Assembly (NCBI RefSeq): GCF_965661665.1
Contig: NZ_CBFIEO010000003.1
Coordinates: 62,001 to 126,000 of the forward strand
Reading direction: 5' to 3'
Source: Cognatiyoonia sp965661665
GTDB lineage: Bacteria; Pseudomonadota; Alphaproteobacteria; Rhodobacterales; Rhodobacteraceae
DNA: 64,000 bases
The notes under the pieces are model-generated. The model saw only the letters and a program-made list of their open reading frames with translations, was not told where the DNA came from and made no database searches. The position numbers and the translations under genes are program-made. Position 1 is the stretch's first letter; each line of letters opens with the position of its first letter. This document shows positions 7,717 to 16,814 of this stretch, in pieces.

Positions 7717-8518
7717 TGGCCAATTCCTTTGATCTGTTGGTCGCCGCTGCAACGGCTTCGGGCAGGAGCATTGGGAAACCGCGCGCCTCATCCATCAAAA
7801 CCTCGAGCGCGGCCTGCGTTGTGCCGTTGGGTGATGTGACGTTGACGCGCAATTGAGCTGGGTCTTCTTCGGCCTGCTCCGCCAAAGCTCCCGCGCCCGC
7901 GACTGTGGCTTTGGCGAATTGCATGGCAAGCCCTTCAGGCAAGCCTTGCGCAACACCGCCCGCAGCCAATGTCTCGATCAAATGGAAGACATAGGCGGGG
8001 CCGGAGCCGGAGACGCCAGTGACCGCGTCCATCTGGCCCTCATCATCCAGCCGCACAGTCTGTCCGACCGCTTGCAAAAGCTCTTCCGCCACTTGCATCA
8101 AATCCTCGCCCACCGCCGCATTGCCGATCAGCGCCGTAATCCCGCGACCGACCGCAGCGGGTGTGTTGGGCATGGCACGGATGATGGGCGTGCTGGCTCC
8201 AAAGGCAGTTTCAAACGCCGACAAAGGGGTGCCAGCGGCGACAGAAATAATGAGTGTGTCCCCCGCGCCCAAACCTTGAAGGGAAGGCAACGCCTCCCCC
8301 ATCATTTGCGGTTTCACGGCGACGAGCACGACTTTAGGCGCATCAGGCAACGCAGCATTGATGTGAACGCCCGTGGTTTTCAACCAATCGGAAGGGTTCG
8401 GATCAAGGACATAAACGGACGTAGGCGGCACACCGCGATCCAACCAGCCTGCCAGCATCGCCGAGCCCATTTTGCCACACCCAAGCAGTACCAATCCTTT
8501 GCGGGATACTTCGTCCAT
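7706..8518 (-). CDS. proC: Pyrroline-5-carboxylate reductase
   Basis: A 270-residue NAD(P)H enzyme for the last step of proline synthesis. The N-terminal Rossmann loop is LLGCGKMGSAMLAGW. SVAAGTPLSAFE and IRAMPNTPAAVGRG are family signatures, and SGSGPAYVFHLIE lies in the C-terminal dimer domain with VNVTSPNGTTQAAL. The start at 8518 (MDEVSRKG) is nearer the fold than the upstream ATG 8533. It is the first gene of an overlapping operon with csaA and a 2-hydroxyacid dehydrogenase. Confidence 0.95.
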   Translation of the reverse strand: MDEVSRKGLVLLGCGKMGSAMLAGWLDRGVPPTSVYVLDPNPSDWLKTTGVHINAALPDAPKVVLVAVKPQMMGEALPSLQGLGAGDTLIISVAAGTPLSAFETAFGASTPIIRAMPNTPAAVGRGITALIGNAAVGEDLMQVAEELLQAVGQTVRLDDEGQMDAVTGVSGSGPAYVFHLIETLAAGGVAQGLPEGLAMQFAKATVAGAGALAEQAEEDPAQLRVNVTSPNGTTQAALEVLMDEARGFPMLLPEAVAAATNRSKELANGG

Positions 8519-8586
8519 CGCGCCCTCCTGCACCGTCGCGGGGACGCTATGCGATCATTTTGAGACCTGCAACCAATCGCGCGCGA

Positions 8587-9090
8587 TCAGGCGCGGCCGT
8601 ATGCCTCTGCAATAGCAACATCCAGCGCCTCTGCTGGGGAGCGATCGGACCAATTTACCAATTGCAGCGCGGGGTAGTACCGCTCACAACTCATCACCGC
8701 TACATTGATCATCGTGTCGATCTGATCGGGACCAGCGGTTTGGTCGCCTGCCAGCACAAGCCCATAGCGGTAGACCATCAGGTTCTGCTCCGGCCACCAA
8801 GTGAAGGCTCCTGCCCAGCACTGGTCGTTGATGCCGTTCAGTAATTCATAGAGCGCAGGCATCTTTTCTGCAGGTGGCTCCATCTCGAACGTGCAGATCA
8901 ATCGGAGCGTTTCATCGTAGCCAGACCATGCAAGCGTGACAGAGTAGGTCTTCCACTGCCCCTCAACCGCCATCGTGATCTGATCGTCGTGGATGCGGTC
9001 GAACTCCCACGCATGGTGTTCGGCAACATGTTCCACCAGATCAATCGGGTGAAGGTCTTCCACGTCCAGAAACTGCTCGGATAATGCCAT
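8587..9090 (-). CDS. YbjN-domain protein
   Basis: A 167-residue acidic soluble protein with the YbjN (type III chaperone-like) fold pattern: a short helix, then YSVTLAWSGYDETLRLICTFEM, then ELLNGINDQCWAGAFTWWPEQNLMVYRYGL. YbjN proteins are thought to be small regulators or chaperone-like sensors, without a firm biochemical role. ATG 9090 has AGGTG just upstream and gives the usual length. It probably forms its own transcript or leads into proC 68 bases downstream. Confidence 0.8.
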   Translation of the reverse strand: MALSEQFLDVEDLHPIDLVEHVAEHHAWEFDRIHDDQITMAVEGQWKTYSVTLAWSGYDETLRLICTFEMEPPAEKMPALYELLNGINDQCWAGAFTWWPEQNLMVYRYGLVLAGDQTAGPDQIDTMINVAVMSCERYYPALQLVNWSDRSPAEALDVAIAEAYGRA

Positions 9091-9228
9091 TGGGTCACCT
9101 CGCCTGTCTTGCGGTGAGGACATGGCAGTGCCCCATCGCTATGTGACTGCTCAAGGGGCAGTGTTTTTTATTCCTGCTCCCTACGACATATGGTGGGCGC
9201 AGAGGGGGTGATCTGTAAAGCTATTTCT

Positions 9229-9268
9229 TGGGGATAAGTGAGTTTTCCGAAATTAATATGGGGATAAG
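9229..9268. repeat. Two TGGGGATAAG direct repeats 30 bases apart
   Basis: The ten-base word TGGGGATAAG occurs at 9229-9238 and 9259-9268, an exact 30-base step (about three helical turns). It lies between the divergent YbjN and M42 peptidase genes. The phasing suggests a protein-binding site. No regulator can be named. Confidence 0.4.
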
Positions 9269-9349
9269 CCTGAGATTTGATCACATTTGTCTGGTTGCGC
9301 TTGGAGCGGGGCAGTCTAATGATAAGCTGATCATTTTCAGGAGCCTTCC

Positions 9350-10384
9350 ATGAACATCGACCTGCTCAAAACCCTTTGTGAAACCCCCGGCGTGCCCGGA
9401 CATGAAGAGCGCGTGCGTGAGGTTGTGATGGGGGAGATTGGTGGCCTTTTCGACGAAGTGCGCACCGATGCCATGGGATCACTGCACGCCGTGCGGCACG
9501 CCAAGACAATGGGCGCCCCGAAGATCATGATGCTCTGCCACTTGGATGAGATCGGCTTCCTGGTCAGTCACATCGACAAGAAGGGCTTTATCTATGTGCA
9601 GCCTGTCGGCGGCTTTGACCCACGCAACCTTTTTTCCCGTCGAGTGCTGGTCTGCACTGACAAGGGTGATTTCAGAGGGGTGATGAACCCCGGCGGCAAG
9701 CCGGTGCACATCTCCACCCCAGAAGAACGGAAGAAAATCCCAACAGTTGGGGAGTTTGTGATCGATCTCGGCATGGGGGACGGCACGAAGGACCACGTGA
9801 GCATCGGCGATTACGTTGTGATGGACGAGCCTTTCCTCGACCTTGGCAACAAGGTCGTGTCGAAGGCGCTGGACAACCGCATCGCCTGCTGGCTGGGGGT
9901 CGAAGTGATCCGCAAACTGGGTAAGAAGGGCAAAGGCGCGGAAATCCACGTCGTCTTCACCACGCAGGAGGAGGTTGGCCTGCGCGGGGCGCGGACGTCG
10001 GCCTTTGCGGTGAAGCCTGACATCGGGATCGGGATTGATGTGACGCTGGCCTGCGACACCCCCGGCGTGCCGGAGAAGGACACAACCACCGTGCAAGGCG
10101 ATGGCGTCGGCATCCATGTGCGCGACAGCAGCTTCATCGCAGACAAGGGACTTGTCCGCGACTTCATAAGGGTCGCCGAAAAGAACGACATCCAGTATCA
10201 GCGGACTATTCTGGGTGCAGGTGGTCAGGACGGTGCCGCTGCCCAACAAGCCGCCGCTGGCGCCCGGGCGATCGGGATCGTTGTGGGCACTCGCTACATT
10301 CATACCGTCACGGAAATGATTGAAAAGTCTGACCTTGAAGCCGCCCGCGACCTGCTTGTCGCCTATCTCGCTGGCTTCAAGTAG
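9350..10384 (+). CDS. M42-family aminopeptidase / glutamyl aminopeptidase-like
   Basis: A 344-residue dinuclear metallopeptidase. MLCHLDEIGFLVSHID gives the first metal His and Asp. VSKALDNRIACWLGVEV gives the bridging Asp. TTQEEVGLRGAR carries the general-base Glu pair, and DVTLACD and RYIHTVTEMIE supply the remaining ligands. M42 enzymes form large tetrahedral shells in the cytoplasm that trim peptides from the N-terminus. CAGGAG sits just before ATG 9350. It is followed 28 bases later by an MFS gene on the same strand. Confidence 0.9.
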   Translation: MNIDLLKTLCETPGVPGHEERVREVVMGEIGGLFDEVRTDAMGSLHAVRHAKTMGAPKIMMLCHLDEIGFLVSHIDKKGFIYVQPVGGFDPRNLFSRRVLVCTDKGDFRGVMNPGGKPVHISTPEERKKIPTVGEFVIDLGMGDGTKDHVSIGDYVVMDEPFLDLGNKVVSKALDNRIACWLGVEVIRKLGKKGKGAEIHVVFTTQEEVGLRGARTSAFAVKPDIGIGIDVTLACDTPGVPEKDTTTVQGDGVGIHVRDSSFIADKGLVRDFIRVAEKNDIQYQRTILGAGGQDGAAAQQAAAGARAIGIVVGTRYIHTVTEMIEKSDLEAARDLLVAYLAGFK

Positions 10385-10412
10385 CGGCGTCTGACGCGGA
10401 AAGAGTATACCC

Positions 10413-11567
10413 ATGACAGCCGCGCGCCGCGTTCAGATTTACTTCTTCCTGCAATTCATGAGCATTGGCATGGTCAATGCCTATGCGGGCATCTGGTTTG
10501 ACGCGCGGGGGCTCTCCTCCGTCCAGATCGGTGCGATCAGCGCGGTGCCCAACATCATCGTTCTGTTGATCGTCGTCTGGGTCGGACGCATCGCAGACCG
10601 CGCCAGCGATTGGCGGCAGGTGATCATCTTCTGCGCGGTTGTTTCGGCCCTTGCTCCTTTCGGACTGATCTTTGTGAACAGCTTTCTGAGCATCCTCCTA
10701 TTTTGGAGCACAGGGAGTGTCGCCCAGCGCACCGGCCTCCCCATCTCTGACGCCGCTGCGATACGCATGGCGCGACGGGAAGGGTTAAACTTTGGGATGT
10801 TTCGCGGGTTGTCGACGCTCGGCTACCTCCTCGTCATCATCTTCGCGGGCTACGTATTGCGCGATGAGGGCGTGGAGCTGTTCCTGCCGCTCTTCATCGG
10901 ATTAGGATTGCTCCGCGGACTGTCGTCCCTCTTCCTCCCCAAGTTCCGCGCTCAAACACCGGAAACTGCCCCGCAAGGATTACCGAACCTCGGATCAGTG
11001 ATGAAAGCGTGGTTCCTGCTGCCGCTCCTTGGCTACGCTTTACTCGATACGCCGCACATCATTTTGAACTCATTCCAAGGATTGCTCTGGGCGCGACAAG
11101 GCATCTCGACAGAGGTGATCGGCCTGCTCATCGCGCTTGGCGCGGGGGCGGAGACGCTCATGTTCTTTGGCTTTGCAGCCGTCGCAAAACGGTTCCGCCC
11201 GCTGACGCTGATCCTGATCGGGGTGGCCGCCTCTGTCATTCGTTGGCTCGCAATGGCAACGTCGCCGGCGGTGCCGACGTTGGTGCTGCTCCAAACCCTA
11301 CACGCCGTAACTTACGCTTCTTCTTTCCTCGCCATCACGAATTACATCGCGGATACAGTGCTCGAGGGTAACGCCGCACAGGCGCAAAGCCTACTGGTGA
11401 ATATGGAGCTGTTGGTGTCATCCCTCGGCCTTATCGCCTTTGGCTGGCTGGTCGGGATGTACGGGGCGCAGGCGTATGTCGCCTCTGCCGGTTTGGCCGT
11501 GCTGGCGGGCCTGTGCGTTTTGGGCGCGCGCGCGCTGCGCCCTAAACGCCCTACTTTTTCTTCATAG
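10413..11567 (+). CDS. MFS transporter (3-phenylpropionate-permease-like)
   Basis: A 384-residue integral membrane protein with about twelve hydrophobic segments. The MFS_1-like pattern FFLQFMSIGMVNAYAGIWFDARGLSSVQIGAI at the N-terminus and VWVGRIADRASDW in loop 2-3 fit the PPP subgroup. The substrate is not evident. The last 17 bases overlap the convergent ubiK gene. It probably shares a transcript with the M42 peptidase gene upstream, which would fit uptake of a small organic acid or peptide, but that is inference. Confidence 0.85.
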   Translation: MTAARRVQIYFFLQFMSIGMVNAYAGIWFDARGLSSVQIGAISAVPNIIVLLIVVWVGRIADRASDWRQVIIFCAVVSALAPFGLIFVNSFLSILLFWSTGSVAQRTGLPISDAAAIRMARREGLNFGMFRGLSTLGYLLVIIFAGYVLRDEGVELFLPLFIGLGLLRGLSSLFLPKFRAQTPETAPQGLPNLGSVMKAWFLLPLLGYALLDTPHIILNSFQGLLWARQGISTEVIGLLIALGAGAETLMFFGFAAVAKRFRPLTLILIGVAASVIRWLAMATSPAVPTLVLLQTLHAVTYASSFLAITNYIADTVLEGNAAQAQSLLVNMELLVSSLGLIAFGWLVGMYGAQAYVASAGLAVLAGLCVLGARALRPKRPTFSS

Positions 11568-11799
11568 CTTCCAAGGCTTCGATCCGCGCCATCAGCGCCT
11601 CATTCTCTTCGCGCGCCTTTTGCGCCATCGCGCGCACCGCGTCGAACTCCTCGCGGGTGACGAAGTCATGGTCGGCAAGCCAGCGGTCCATCATGGATTT
11701 CATCGCTGTGTTGGCCTCATCCTTCGCGCCTTGGGCCACGCCCATCGCGTTCGTCATCAATTGGCTGAGATCGTCAAAAATTTTTCCGCGCTGTTGCAT
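11551..11799 (-). CDS. ubiK: Accessory factor UbiK family protein
   Basis: An 82-residue protein with an N-terminal amphipathic part (KIFDDLSQLMTNAMGVAQGAKDEA) and a C-terminal coiled coil (ARAMAQKAREENEALMARIEALEAM). UbiK/BMFP proteins help ubiquinone-ring-modifying enzymes at the membrane under aerobic growth. In alphaproteobacteria the gene typically lies beside lgt, as here. The 3' end overlaps the MFS gene. Confidence 0.9.
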   Translation of the reverse strand: MQQRGKIFDDLSQLMTNAMGVAQGAKDEANTAMKSMMDRWLADHDFVTREEFDAVRAMAQKAREENEALMARIEALEAMKKK

Positions 11800-11906
11800 G
11801 TGCCCTGCTCCAGATTTCTAAAGTCCTCACTTATATGGGGCGGGAACCGCGCAGGTGCAACGGCTGGTGTTGACTTCATCAGACAACGCCATGAGGAATA
11901 AGGACA

Positions 11907-12797
11907 ATGTTAGCAGCCCTTTCCTTCCCCAACATCAGCCCCGAGATCTTCGCGATAGAGGTCTTTGGCTTCAATTTGGCACTGCGCTGGTACGCTTTGA
12001 CCTACATTGCGGGCATCGCGCTGGGCTGGATGGTGATTGCCGCGATGATCCGCCGGCCGCACCTGTGGCCAAACGACACCCCCCCGCTGAAGCATCGCCA
12101 TTTGGAAGATTTGCTCACTTATATCGTGGTCGGCGTCATTGTCGGCGGGCGGTTGGGGTTCGTGACGTTCTACAAACCAGCATACTACCTTCAGAACCCA
12201 CTCGAGATACCGATGATCTGGACCGGCGGCATGTCGTTCCACGGTGGGTTCATTGGCGTGGTGCTGGCGGTAATCCTGTTCAGCCGGAAACACAAAATCC
12301 CACTGCCGCATTTGTCAGACGTCATTGCCTTGGCCGCCACGCCTGCGATCTTCCTTGTCCGCTGCGCCAACTTCATCAATGGGGAGCTTTGGGGCCGACC
12401 AACCGATGCTCCTTGGGGTGTCATTTTTCCATCCGAGGCCGCGCAGGATTGCCCGACGGTGGCAGAGATCCTTTGCGCGCGGCATCCATCGCAGCTGTAT
12501 GAGGCGACATTGGAAGGGCTAATTCTGGGTCTTCTGCTGCACTATCTTTGCATCCGGCGCGGGGCGTTCAAACTGCCTTGGCTAACGACGGGTATGTTTC
12601 TTGCAGGCTATGGGGCATCCCGCTTCCTCGTTGAGTTTTTCCGCCAGCCTGATGCGCAATTCCGCGGGCCAGAAAACCCGCTGGGCTGGGCGCTTGATTT
12701 TGGCAATTGGGGTGTGACGATGGGCCAATTGCTGTCGACGCCGATGATCGCGTTGGGTCTCATTGTCATCATGTTGGCCAAACGCAACGCGCTATGA
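11907..12797 (+). CDS. lgt: Prolipoprotein diacylglyceryl transferase
   Basis: A 296-residue inner-membrane enzyme that transfers diacylglycerol to the lipobox cysteine of prolipoproteins. The signature MSFHGGFIGVV lies around residues 109-119 and RCANFINGELWGRPTD around 151-166. Several transmembrane segments are visible. It overlaps midA by four bases (ATGA), giving a coupled lgt-midA-pgeF operon. Confidence 0.95.
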   Translation: MLAALSFPNISPEIFAIEVFGFNLALRWYALTYIAGIALGWMVIAAMIRRPHLWPNDTPPLKHRHLEDLLTYIVVGVIVGGRLGFVTFYKPAYYLQNPLEIPMIWTGGMSFHGGFIGVVLAVILFSRKHKIPLPHLSDVIALAATPAIFLVRCANFINGELWGRPTDAPWGVIFPSEAAQDCPTVAEILCARHPSQLYEATLEGLILGLLLHYLCIRRGAFKLPWLTTGMFLAGYGASRFLVEFFRQPDAQFRGPENPLGWALDFGNWGVTMGQLLSTPMIALGLIVIMLAKRNAL

Positions 12798-13864
12798 CCA
12801 CGCTCAAGCAGCATCTTTTGCAACGAATCGCGCGGACCGGACCGATGCCGGTTGCGGACTATATGATGGAGTGTCTTTGGCACCCTGAGCTTGGCTACTA
12901 CGCCACCCGCGACCCGCTTGGCGCGGAGGGCGATTTCACCACCGCGCCCGAAATCAGCCAGATGTTTGGGGAGTTGATCGGCCTTTGTCTGGCGCAAAGC
13001 TGGTTCGATCAGGGGCAACCAGCACCGTTTGCCTTGGTCGAACTTGGCCCTGGTCGCGGGACGTTGATGGCCGACATCCTGCGCGCCGCCAGCAAGGTGC
13101 CAGGATTTGCGGACGTGGCGGAGGTGCATTTGGTTGAGGCGTCTGAGCCGTTGCGGGCCGAGCAGCGCACGCGCGTCCCAGATGCGCAGTTCCATGACCA
13201 TATAGACACGCTGCCCGACCTGCCGTTGTTCCTGATTGCCAATGAATTCCTCGACGCCCTGCCGATCCGACAGTTTGTGCGTGATCCCAAAGGTTGGTCC
13301 GAACGGATGATTGGCGCGGAGGGTGAAGCGCTGGCCTTCGGTCAAGCCACTCCTGCCCCGCTTGAGATGTTGGACCGGTATCTGGAAAGCGCAGAACACG
13401 GCGAGATGATCGAGCACTGTGGCCCCCTGCCCGCCTTCGTTGGCGCCATAGGTCAGCAGATCGCGAGACATGGCGGCGTCGCGCTTTTCATCGACTACGG
13501 CGGCGATGGAACGCGCGGGAATACATTGCAGGCCGTCCGAGCACACCAAAAAGTCGATCCTTTAGAAGAGCCTGGTCAGGCCGACCTCACCGCGCATGTC
13601 GATTTCGCGGCCATTACATATGCAGCGGGGACAGCGGTGACGGAGACCACGCCGCAAGGTGTCTTCCTCGAACGGTTGGGCATCACGCCACGGACGCAGG
13701 CACTGGCCCGGACCCTCGACGGCCCGTCGTTGAAGAGCCATATCGCGGCACATCGGCGCTTGACCCACCCAGAGGAGATGGGCACCCTTTTCAAAGTGAT
13801 CGGGCTCTACCCCGATACCGCACCACCACCACCTGGACTGACGCCATGCCACTCGAAATCCTGA
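12794..13864 (+). CDS. MidA/NDUFAF7-family SAM-dependent methyltransferase
   Basis: A 356-residue class I methyltransferase. Family signatures are MPVADYMMECLWHPELGYYATRDPLGAEGDFTTAPEISQMFGE at the N-terminus and the SAM site LVELGPGRGTLMADILRA near residues 76-93. The mitochondrial relative NDUFAF7 methylates an arginine in complex I subunit NDUFS2; bacterial targets are unproved. ATG 12794 is preferred because it overlaps the lgt stop and starts at the conserved region; the frame is open further upstream inside lgt. It overlaps pgeF by 19 bases. Confidence 0.9.
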   Translation: MTTLKQHLLQRIARTGPMPVADYMMECLWHPELGYYATRDPLGAEGDFTTAPEISQMFGELIGLCLAQSWFDQGQPAPFALVELGPGRGTLMADILRAASKVPGFADVAEVHLVEASEPLRAEQRTRVPDAQFHDHIDTLPDLPLFLIANEFLDALPIRQFVRDPKGWSERMIGAEGEALAFGQATPAPLEMLDRYLESAEHGEMIEHCGPLPAFVGAIGQQIARHGGVALFIDYGGDGTRGNTLQAVRAHQKVDPLEEPGQADLTAHVDFAAITYAAGTAVTETTPQGVFLERLGITPRTQALARTLDGPSLKSHIAAHRRLTHPEEMGTLFKVIGLYPDTAPPPPGLTPCHSKS

Positions 13865-14601
13865 CCGACGACAGCCTTGCGCCGCTGCGCCACGGGTTTT
13901 TCACCCGGCAAGGTGGGGCGTCATCGGGCATCTATAAGGGGCTGAACTGTGGATCGGGTAGCGATGACCAGTCAGAGATTGTGGCCATCAACCGCGCCCG
14001 CGTCGCCAACGCGATGGAAGTTCCGGCCGGCGCGCTTTGCGGTGTGTATCAGGTGCATTCAGCGGATGTCGTGACCGTTACAGAGCCAACGACAAACAAA
14101 CCTAAGGCCGACGCTTTGGTGACAGCGACCAAAGGTGTTGCCCTGTCGATCCTCACTGCGGACTGCCAGCCCGTGCTGTTTGCCGACTCAGACGCGCAAG
14201 TCATCGGCGCCGCCCATGCCGGATGGAAGGGTGCGAAAGCTGGCATTTTGGCGAACACCGTCTCAGCGATGGAGGCGTTAGGGGCAAAGCGCAACAACAT
14301 CATTGCCGTCATCGGGCCGTCGATCAGCCAGCAGAACTACGAAGTTGGACCGGAATTTCGAGATAAGATTACAATAGATGATGCGGCCGCGGATCGTCAC
14401 TTTCTCAAAGGACAAGACGACCGTTTATTATTTGACCTACCGGCATACGGGATTGCGCAGCTGAAAGCCGCAGGCGTCAGACAGGCACGCTGGGTCGGGC
14501 GCTGCACTTATGCGGATACCGAAAGCTTTTACAGCTACCGCCGATCAGTGCATTGGAACGAACCCGATTACGGGCGCATGATTTCAGCGATTTCTTTGTG
14601 A
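13846..14601 (+). CDS. pgeF: Peptidoglycan editing factor PgeF (YfiH/laccase-domain)
   Basis: A 251-residue Cu-oxidase_4/YfiH family protein. The conserved metal residues are in YQVHSADVV, LTADCQPVL and AHAGWKGA. QARWVGRCTYADTESFYSYRR closes the family signature. Members were named polyphenol oxidases. E. coli YfiH acts as a peptidoglycan editing factor removing misincorporated L-Ser precursors, and some act on purine nucleosides. It is the last gene of the lgt-midA-pgeF operon. Confidence 0.92.
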   Translation: MPLEILTDDSLAPLRHGFFTRQGGASSGIYKGLNCGSGSDDQSEIVAINRARVANAMEVPAGALCGVYQVHSADVVTVTEPTTNKPKADALVTATKGVALSILTADCQPVLFADSDAQVIGAAHAGWKGAKAGILANTVSAMEALGAKRNNIIAVIGPSISQQNYEVGPEFRDKITIDDAAADRHFLKGQDDRLLFDLPAYGIAQLKAAGVRQARWVGRCTYADTESFYSYRRSVHWNEPDYGRMISAISL

Positions 14602-14858
14602 TCTGGGCAGCAATGCGGCGACGCTCTGCCTTTTGATTGCCTAATTCTGCGAAACAATCCTGTTTGAGCGGCGTGATTGTCACGACAATGGGCGACAATC
14701 TCCTTGTTTTATAGGGCTTGGGCCGGCGGGCGAAAAAATCGTCTCTCAGCCCGCAAAAAAATTCAGAAAAAAGTTTTGCCGCCCTGCTACTGCCAAAACC
14801 AGTTTCCAAACTTACCCCAACGTCAAAGAAACAGACGAAAAAAATTTGGAGCAGTTAA

Positions 14859-15047
14859 ATGAAACCGAACAAGCGCTGGATGCAGAATACAGTCAATGCC
14901 GCGGCAGAACGCGATGTGAAGATGCCATGGGAACGCGGCGCACGCCGCTCCGCTTTCATCGCGAGCCGCGCCGCTGATGACAAACCTGCTGCTCCGGTCT
15001 CGTTGGCACCTTTGCCAAACTGGCTGACCGAAGCGATCCGCGCATAA
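14859..15047 (+). CDS. Small basic conserved-looking protein
   Basis: A 62-residue basic protein (MKPNKRWMQNTVNAAAERD, MPWERGARRSAFIASR) ending in LPNWLTEAIRA. I recall similar short ORFs with the MPWERGARR motif in Rhodobacteraceae but not a function. TGGAGCA lies eight bases before ATG 14859, and a clean terminator follows at 15097-15116. Both support a real, separately transcribed gene. The preceding 257 bases hold no gene, only an A-rich stretch. Confidence 0.65.
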   Translation: MKPNKRWMQNTVNAAAERDVKMPWERGARRSAFIASRAADDKPAAPVSLAPLPNWLTEAIRA

Positions 15048-15096
15048 CAGAATTCCTCTCCCTCCGCCCCCCCTGAGGGCGCTCCTTTCGCCCGGT

Positions 15097-15116
15097 CCCA
15101 GCGACTGGGCTTTTTT
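15097..15116 (+). terminator. Rho-independent terminator after the small basic gene
   Basis: CCCAG (15097-15101), a three-base loop and CTGGG (15105-15109) are followed by C and six T at 15111-15116. It sits 50 bases after the stop of the 62-residue ORF. Confidence 0.8.
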
Positions 15117-15315
15117 GTGTTCTAACGCCTGACAAGAATCGATTCTTGGACAAATATGGCAGGACCGAACAGAATTCATGAACAATCAAATCGCCAACAG
15201 CAGGATTGATCGCAGGAATTGAAAAAATCGGCCCATTCTTTGACAGAAAGCGCTTGGGCATTAAATTTAGCGTCAACAAGAACTCATTAGAAGTTGCTGA
15301 TGGGGGCCAGCTTTT

Positions 15316-16137
15316 GTGACAAACCAGATGGTGAGCCACATGAAGATGACCTCGACCACTGCCGCAGGCCTCGCGACAGAAACCCATTCCCCTCCGGCCA
15401 ATACGAGCCGGATTGCTAGTAAAGATGGGCGATCTGAGCGCAAAAGTCCTCTGATGCGCCGCTATGAGATCGCCCATCTGACCTCCCCACACGAAATCCA
15501 CGACATCACGCGCCTCGCCCCTGCGATCGAAGCGTATGAAGATTGCTTTGCGGCCCTAGGTCGCGGCGCAATCCTACAAACCGATATGGGCCCCCGCGCG
15601 ATCGACGATATCCTTCCCGGTGACAAGGTTCTGACCGCCTCCAGCGGCCTGCAAACCGTCCAATGGATTGGCTCCATGACGCTTGTTCCGGATGCCAAAC
15701 CAAATGAAGCCGAACCACCAAAGATGAGACGTATTGCCGCCGACACCTTTTGTTTGGGTCGTCCATAACCTGATCTGGTGCTTGGACCTTCGGCGCGCGT
15801 CGTTCACAAATCCGAAGGCGTCAAAACGCTCACCGGATCCGACGCTGCCTTTATCCCGGTGCGCGATTTCACCGACAACAATCAGTTCATCGAATTGAAC
15901 ACGGTGGCGCCAGTCACTGTCTATCAGCTCGGGTTTGACCGTCATGAGCGCATATGCGTCAAAGGCGTAGAGATTGAAAGCTTGCATCCTGGTGCATTGC
16001 AAATGCCGGACTTGAAACTGGAAATGCAGCGACTTTTGATGTCGGTGTTCCCACACAAAGCATCATTTGCGGACTTCGGATCCATGCTGCACCCGCGTTT
16101 GCGCTTGAAAGACTTCGATATTTTCGAAACGGCTTAA
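15316..16137 (+). pseudogene. Hint-domain (Hedgehog/intein) secreted protein, in-frame TAA
   Basis: A 274-codon frame from GTG 15316 is interrupted once by TAA at 15766-15768. The two halves join in the same frame as FCLGRP-stop-PDLVLGPSARVVH. Intact relatives read GRPMPDLLLGPRAR, so the stop replaces one residue of a conserved strand. The Hint signature is DCFAALGRGAILQTDMGPRAIDDILPGDKVLTA with QTVQWIGSM. These Rhodobacterales proteins are thought to be exported (often by type I secretion) and possibly self-processing. The upstream part (residues 1-46) is low in conservation, and ATG 15454 (MRRYEIAHL) is a plausible true start. Its stop overlaps the convergent lrp-like gene. Confidence 0.8.
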
Positions 16138-16634
16138 GCCTCTTTCGCCAAACGCTCTTCCAAAACGTCGAACGGCACGCTCGGCTCATCCTTTGCGCCA
16201 CGAATCACAAGTGATGTCCGAACAGAGGCGACGTTTTCTGCACTTGTCAGGTCTTCGGTCAGGAACCGCTGGAAGGTGCGCAGATCAGGTGCCACGCATT
16301 TCAGGATAAAATCCACCTCGCCGTTAAGCATGTGGCATTCACGGACCAGCGGCCATCCGATGCAGAGGTTTTCGAAAGCTGTCAAATCAGCCTCGGCCTG
16401 ACTGACCAGACCCACCATCGCGAACACCTGCACTTCGAACCCAAGCTCGCGCGGATCGACGTTGGCGTGATAGCCCCGCACATAGCCCTGCTCTTCTAAT
16501 GTACGCACACGACGCAGGCAGGGCGGTGCTGAAATGCCCACGCGCTTGGCCAATTCGACGTTGGTCATACGCCCATCAGCCTGCAACTCAGCCAGAATCA
16601 TTCTGTCGATTTCGTCTAATTTGCTGCCCGGCAT
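16134..16634 (-). CDS. Lrp/AsnC-family transcriptional regulator
   Basis: A 166-residue regulator. The N-terminal winged helix is LDEIDRMILAELQADGRMTNVELAKRVGISAPPCLRRVRTLEEQGYVRGY (residues 5-54), followed by a RAM effector domain (FEVQVFAMVGL ... CHMLNGEVDFILKCVAPDL). Start ATG 16634 gives the standard length; the frame is open to 16697. It is divergent from trxB, and two TTGCGCAA-like repeats lie in the shared promoter region (16681-16711). The effector is probably an amino acid, which one is unknown. Confidence 0.92.
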   Translation of the reverse strand: MPGSKLDEIDRMILAELQADGRMTNVELAKRVGISAPPCLRRVRTLEEQGYVRGYHANVDPRELGFEVQVFAMVGLVSQAEADLTAFENLCIGWPLVRECHMLNGEVDFILKCVAPDLRTFQRFLTEDLTSAENVASVRTSLVIRGAKDEPSVPFDVLEERLAKEA

Positions 16635-16680
16635 GGCATCCCCCTGGATTTTGCCGAATACTACGCCAAGAATTTCCTGT

Positions 16681-16711
16681 GCGCAATAATATTTCAAAGT
16701 TGCGCAATAAT
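16681..16711. promoter_or_regulatory. Paired GCGCAATAAT repeats in the lrp/trxB divergent promoter
   Basis: GCGCAATAAT occurs at 16681-16690 and 16702-16711, a 21-base step (two helical turns). The second copy lies within TTGCGCAATAA, which contains the perfect palindrome TTGCGCAA. They sit about 50 bases upstream of the lrp-like start and 105 bases upstream of trxB. They are a plausible autoregulatory operator for the Lrp-family protein; binding is inferred. Confidence 0.5.
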
Positions 16712-16814
16712 TCGGAAGGGTCGAACGTAATTGTGGTCATTTGTTGGGGCTTCCAACCGCCCACAGCCCGTCTTATATCAGGAGACCAAACATCAAAGAG
16801 ACAAGGCTGCCCAA

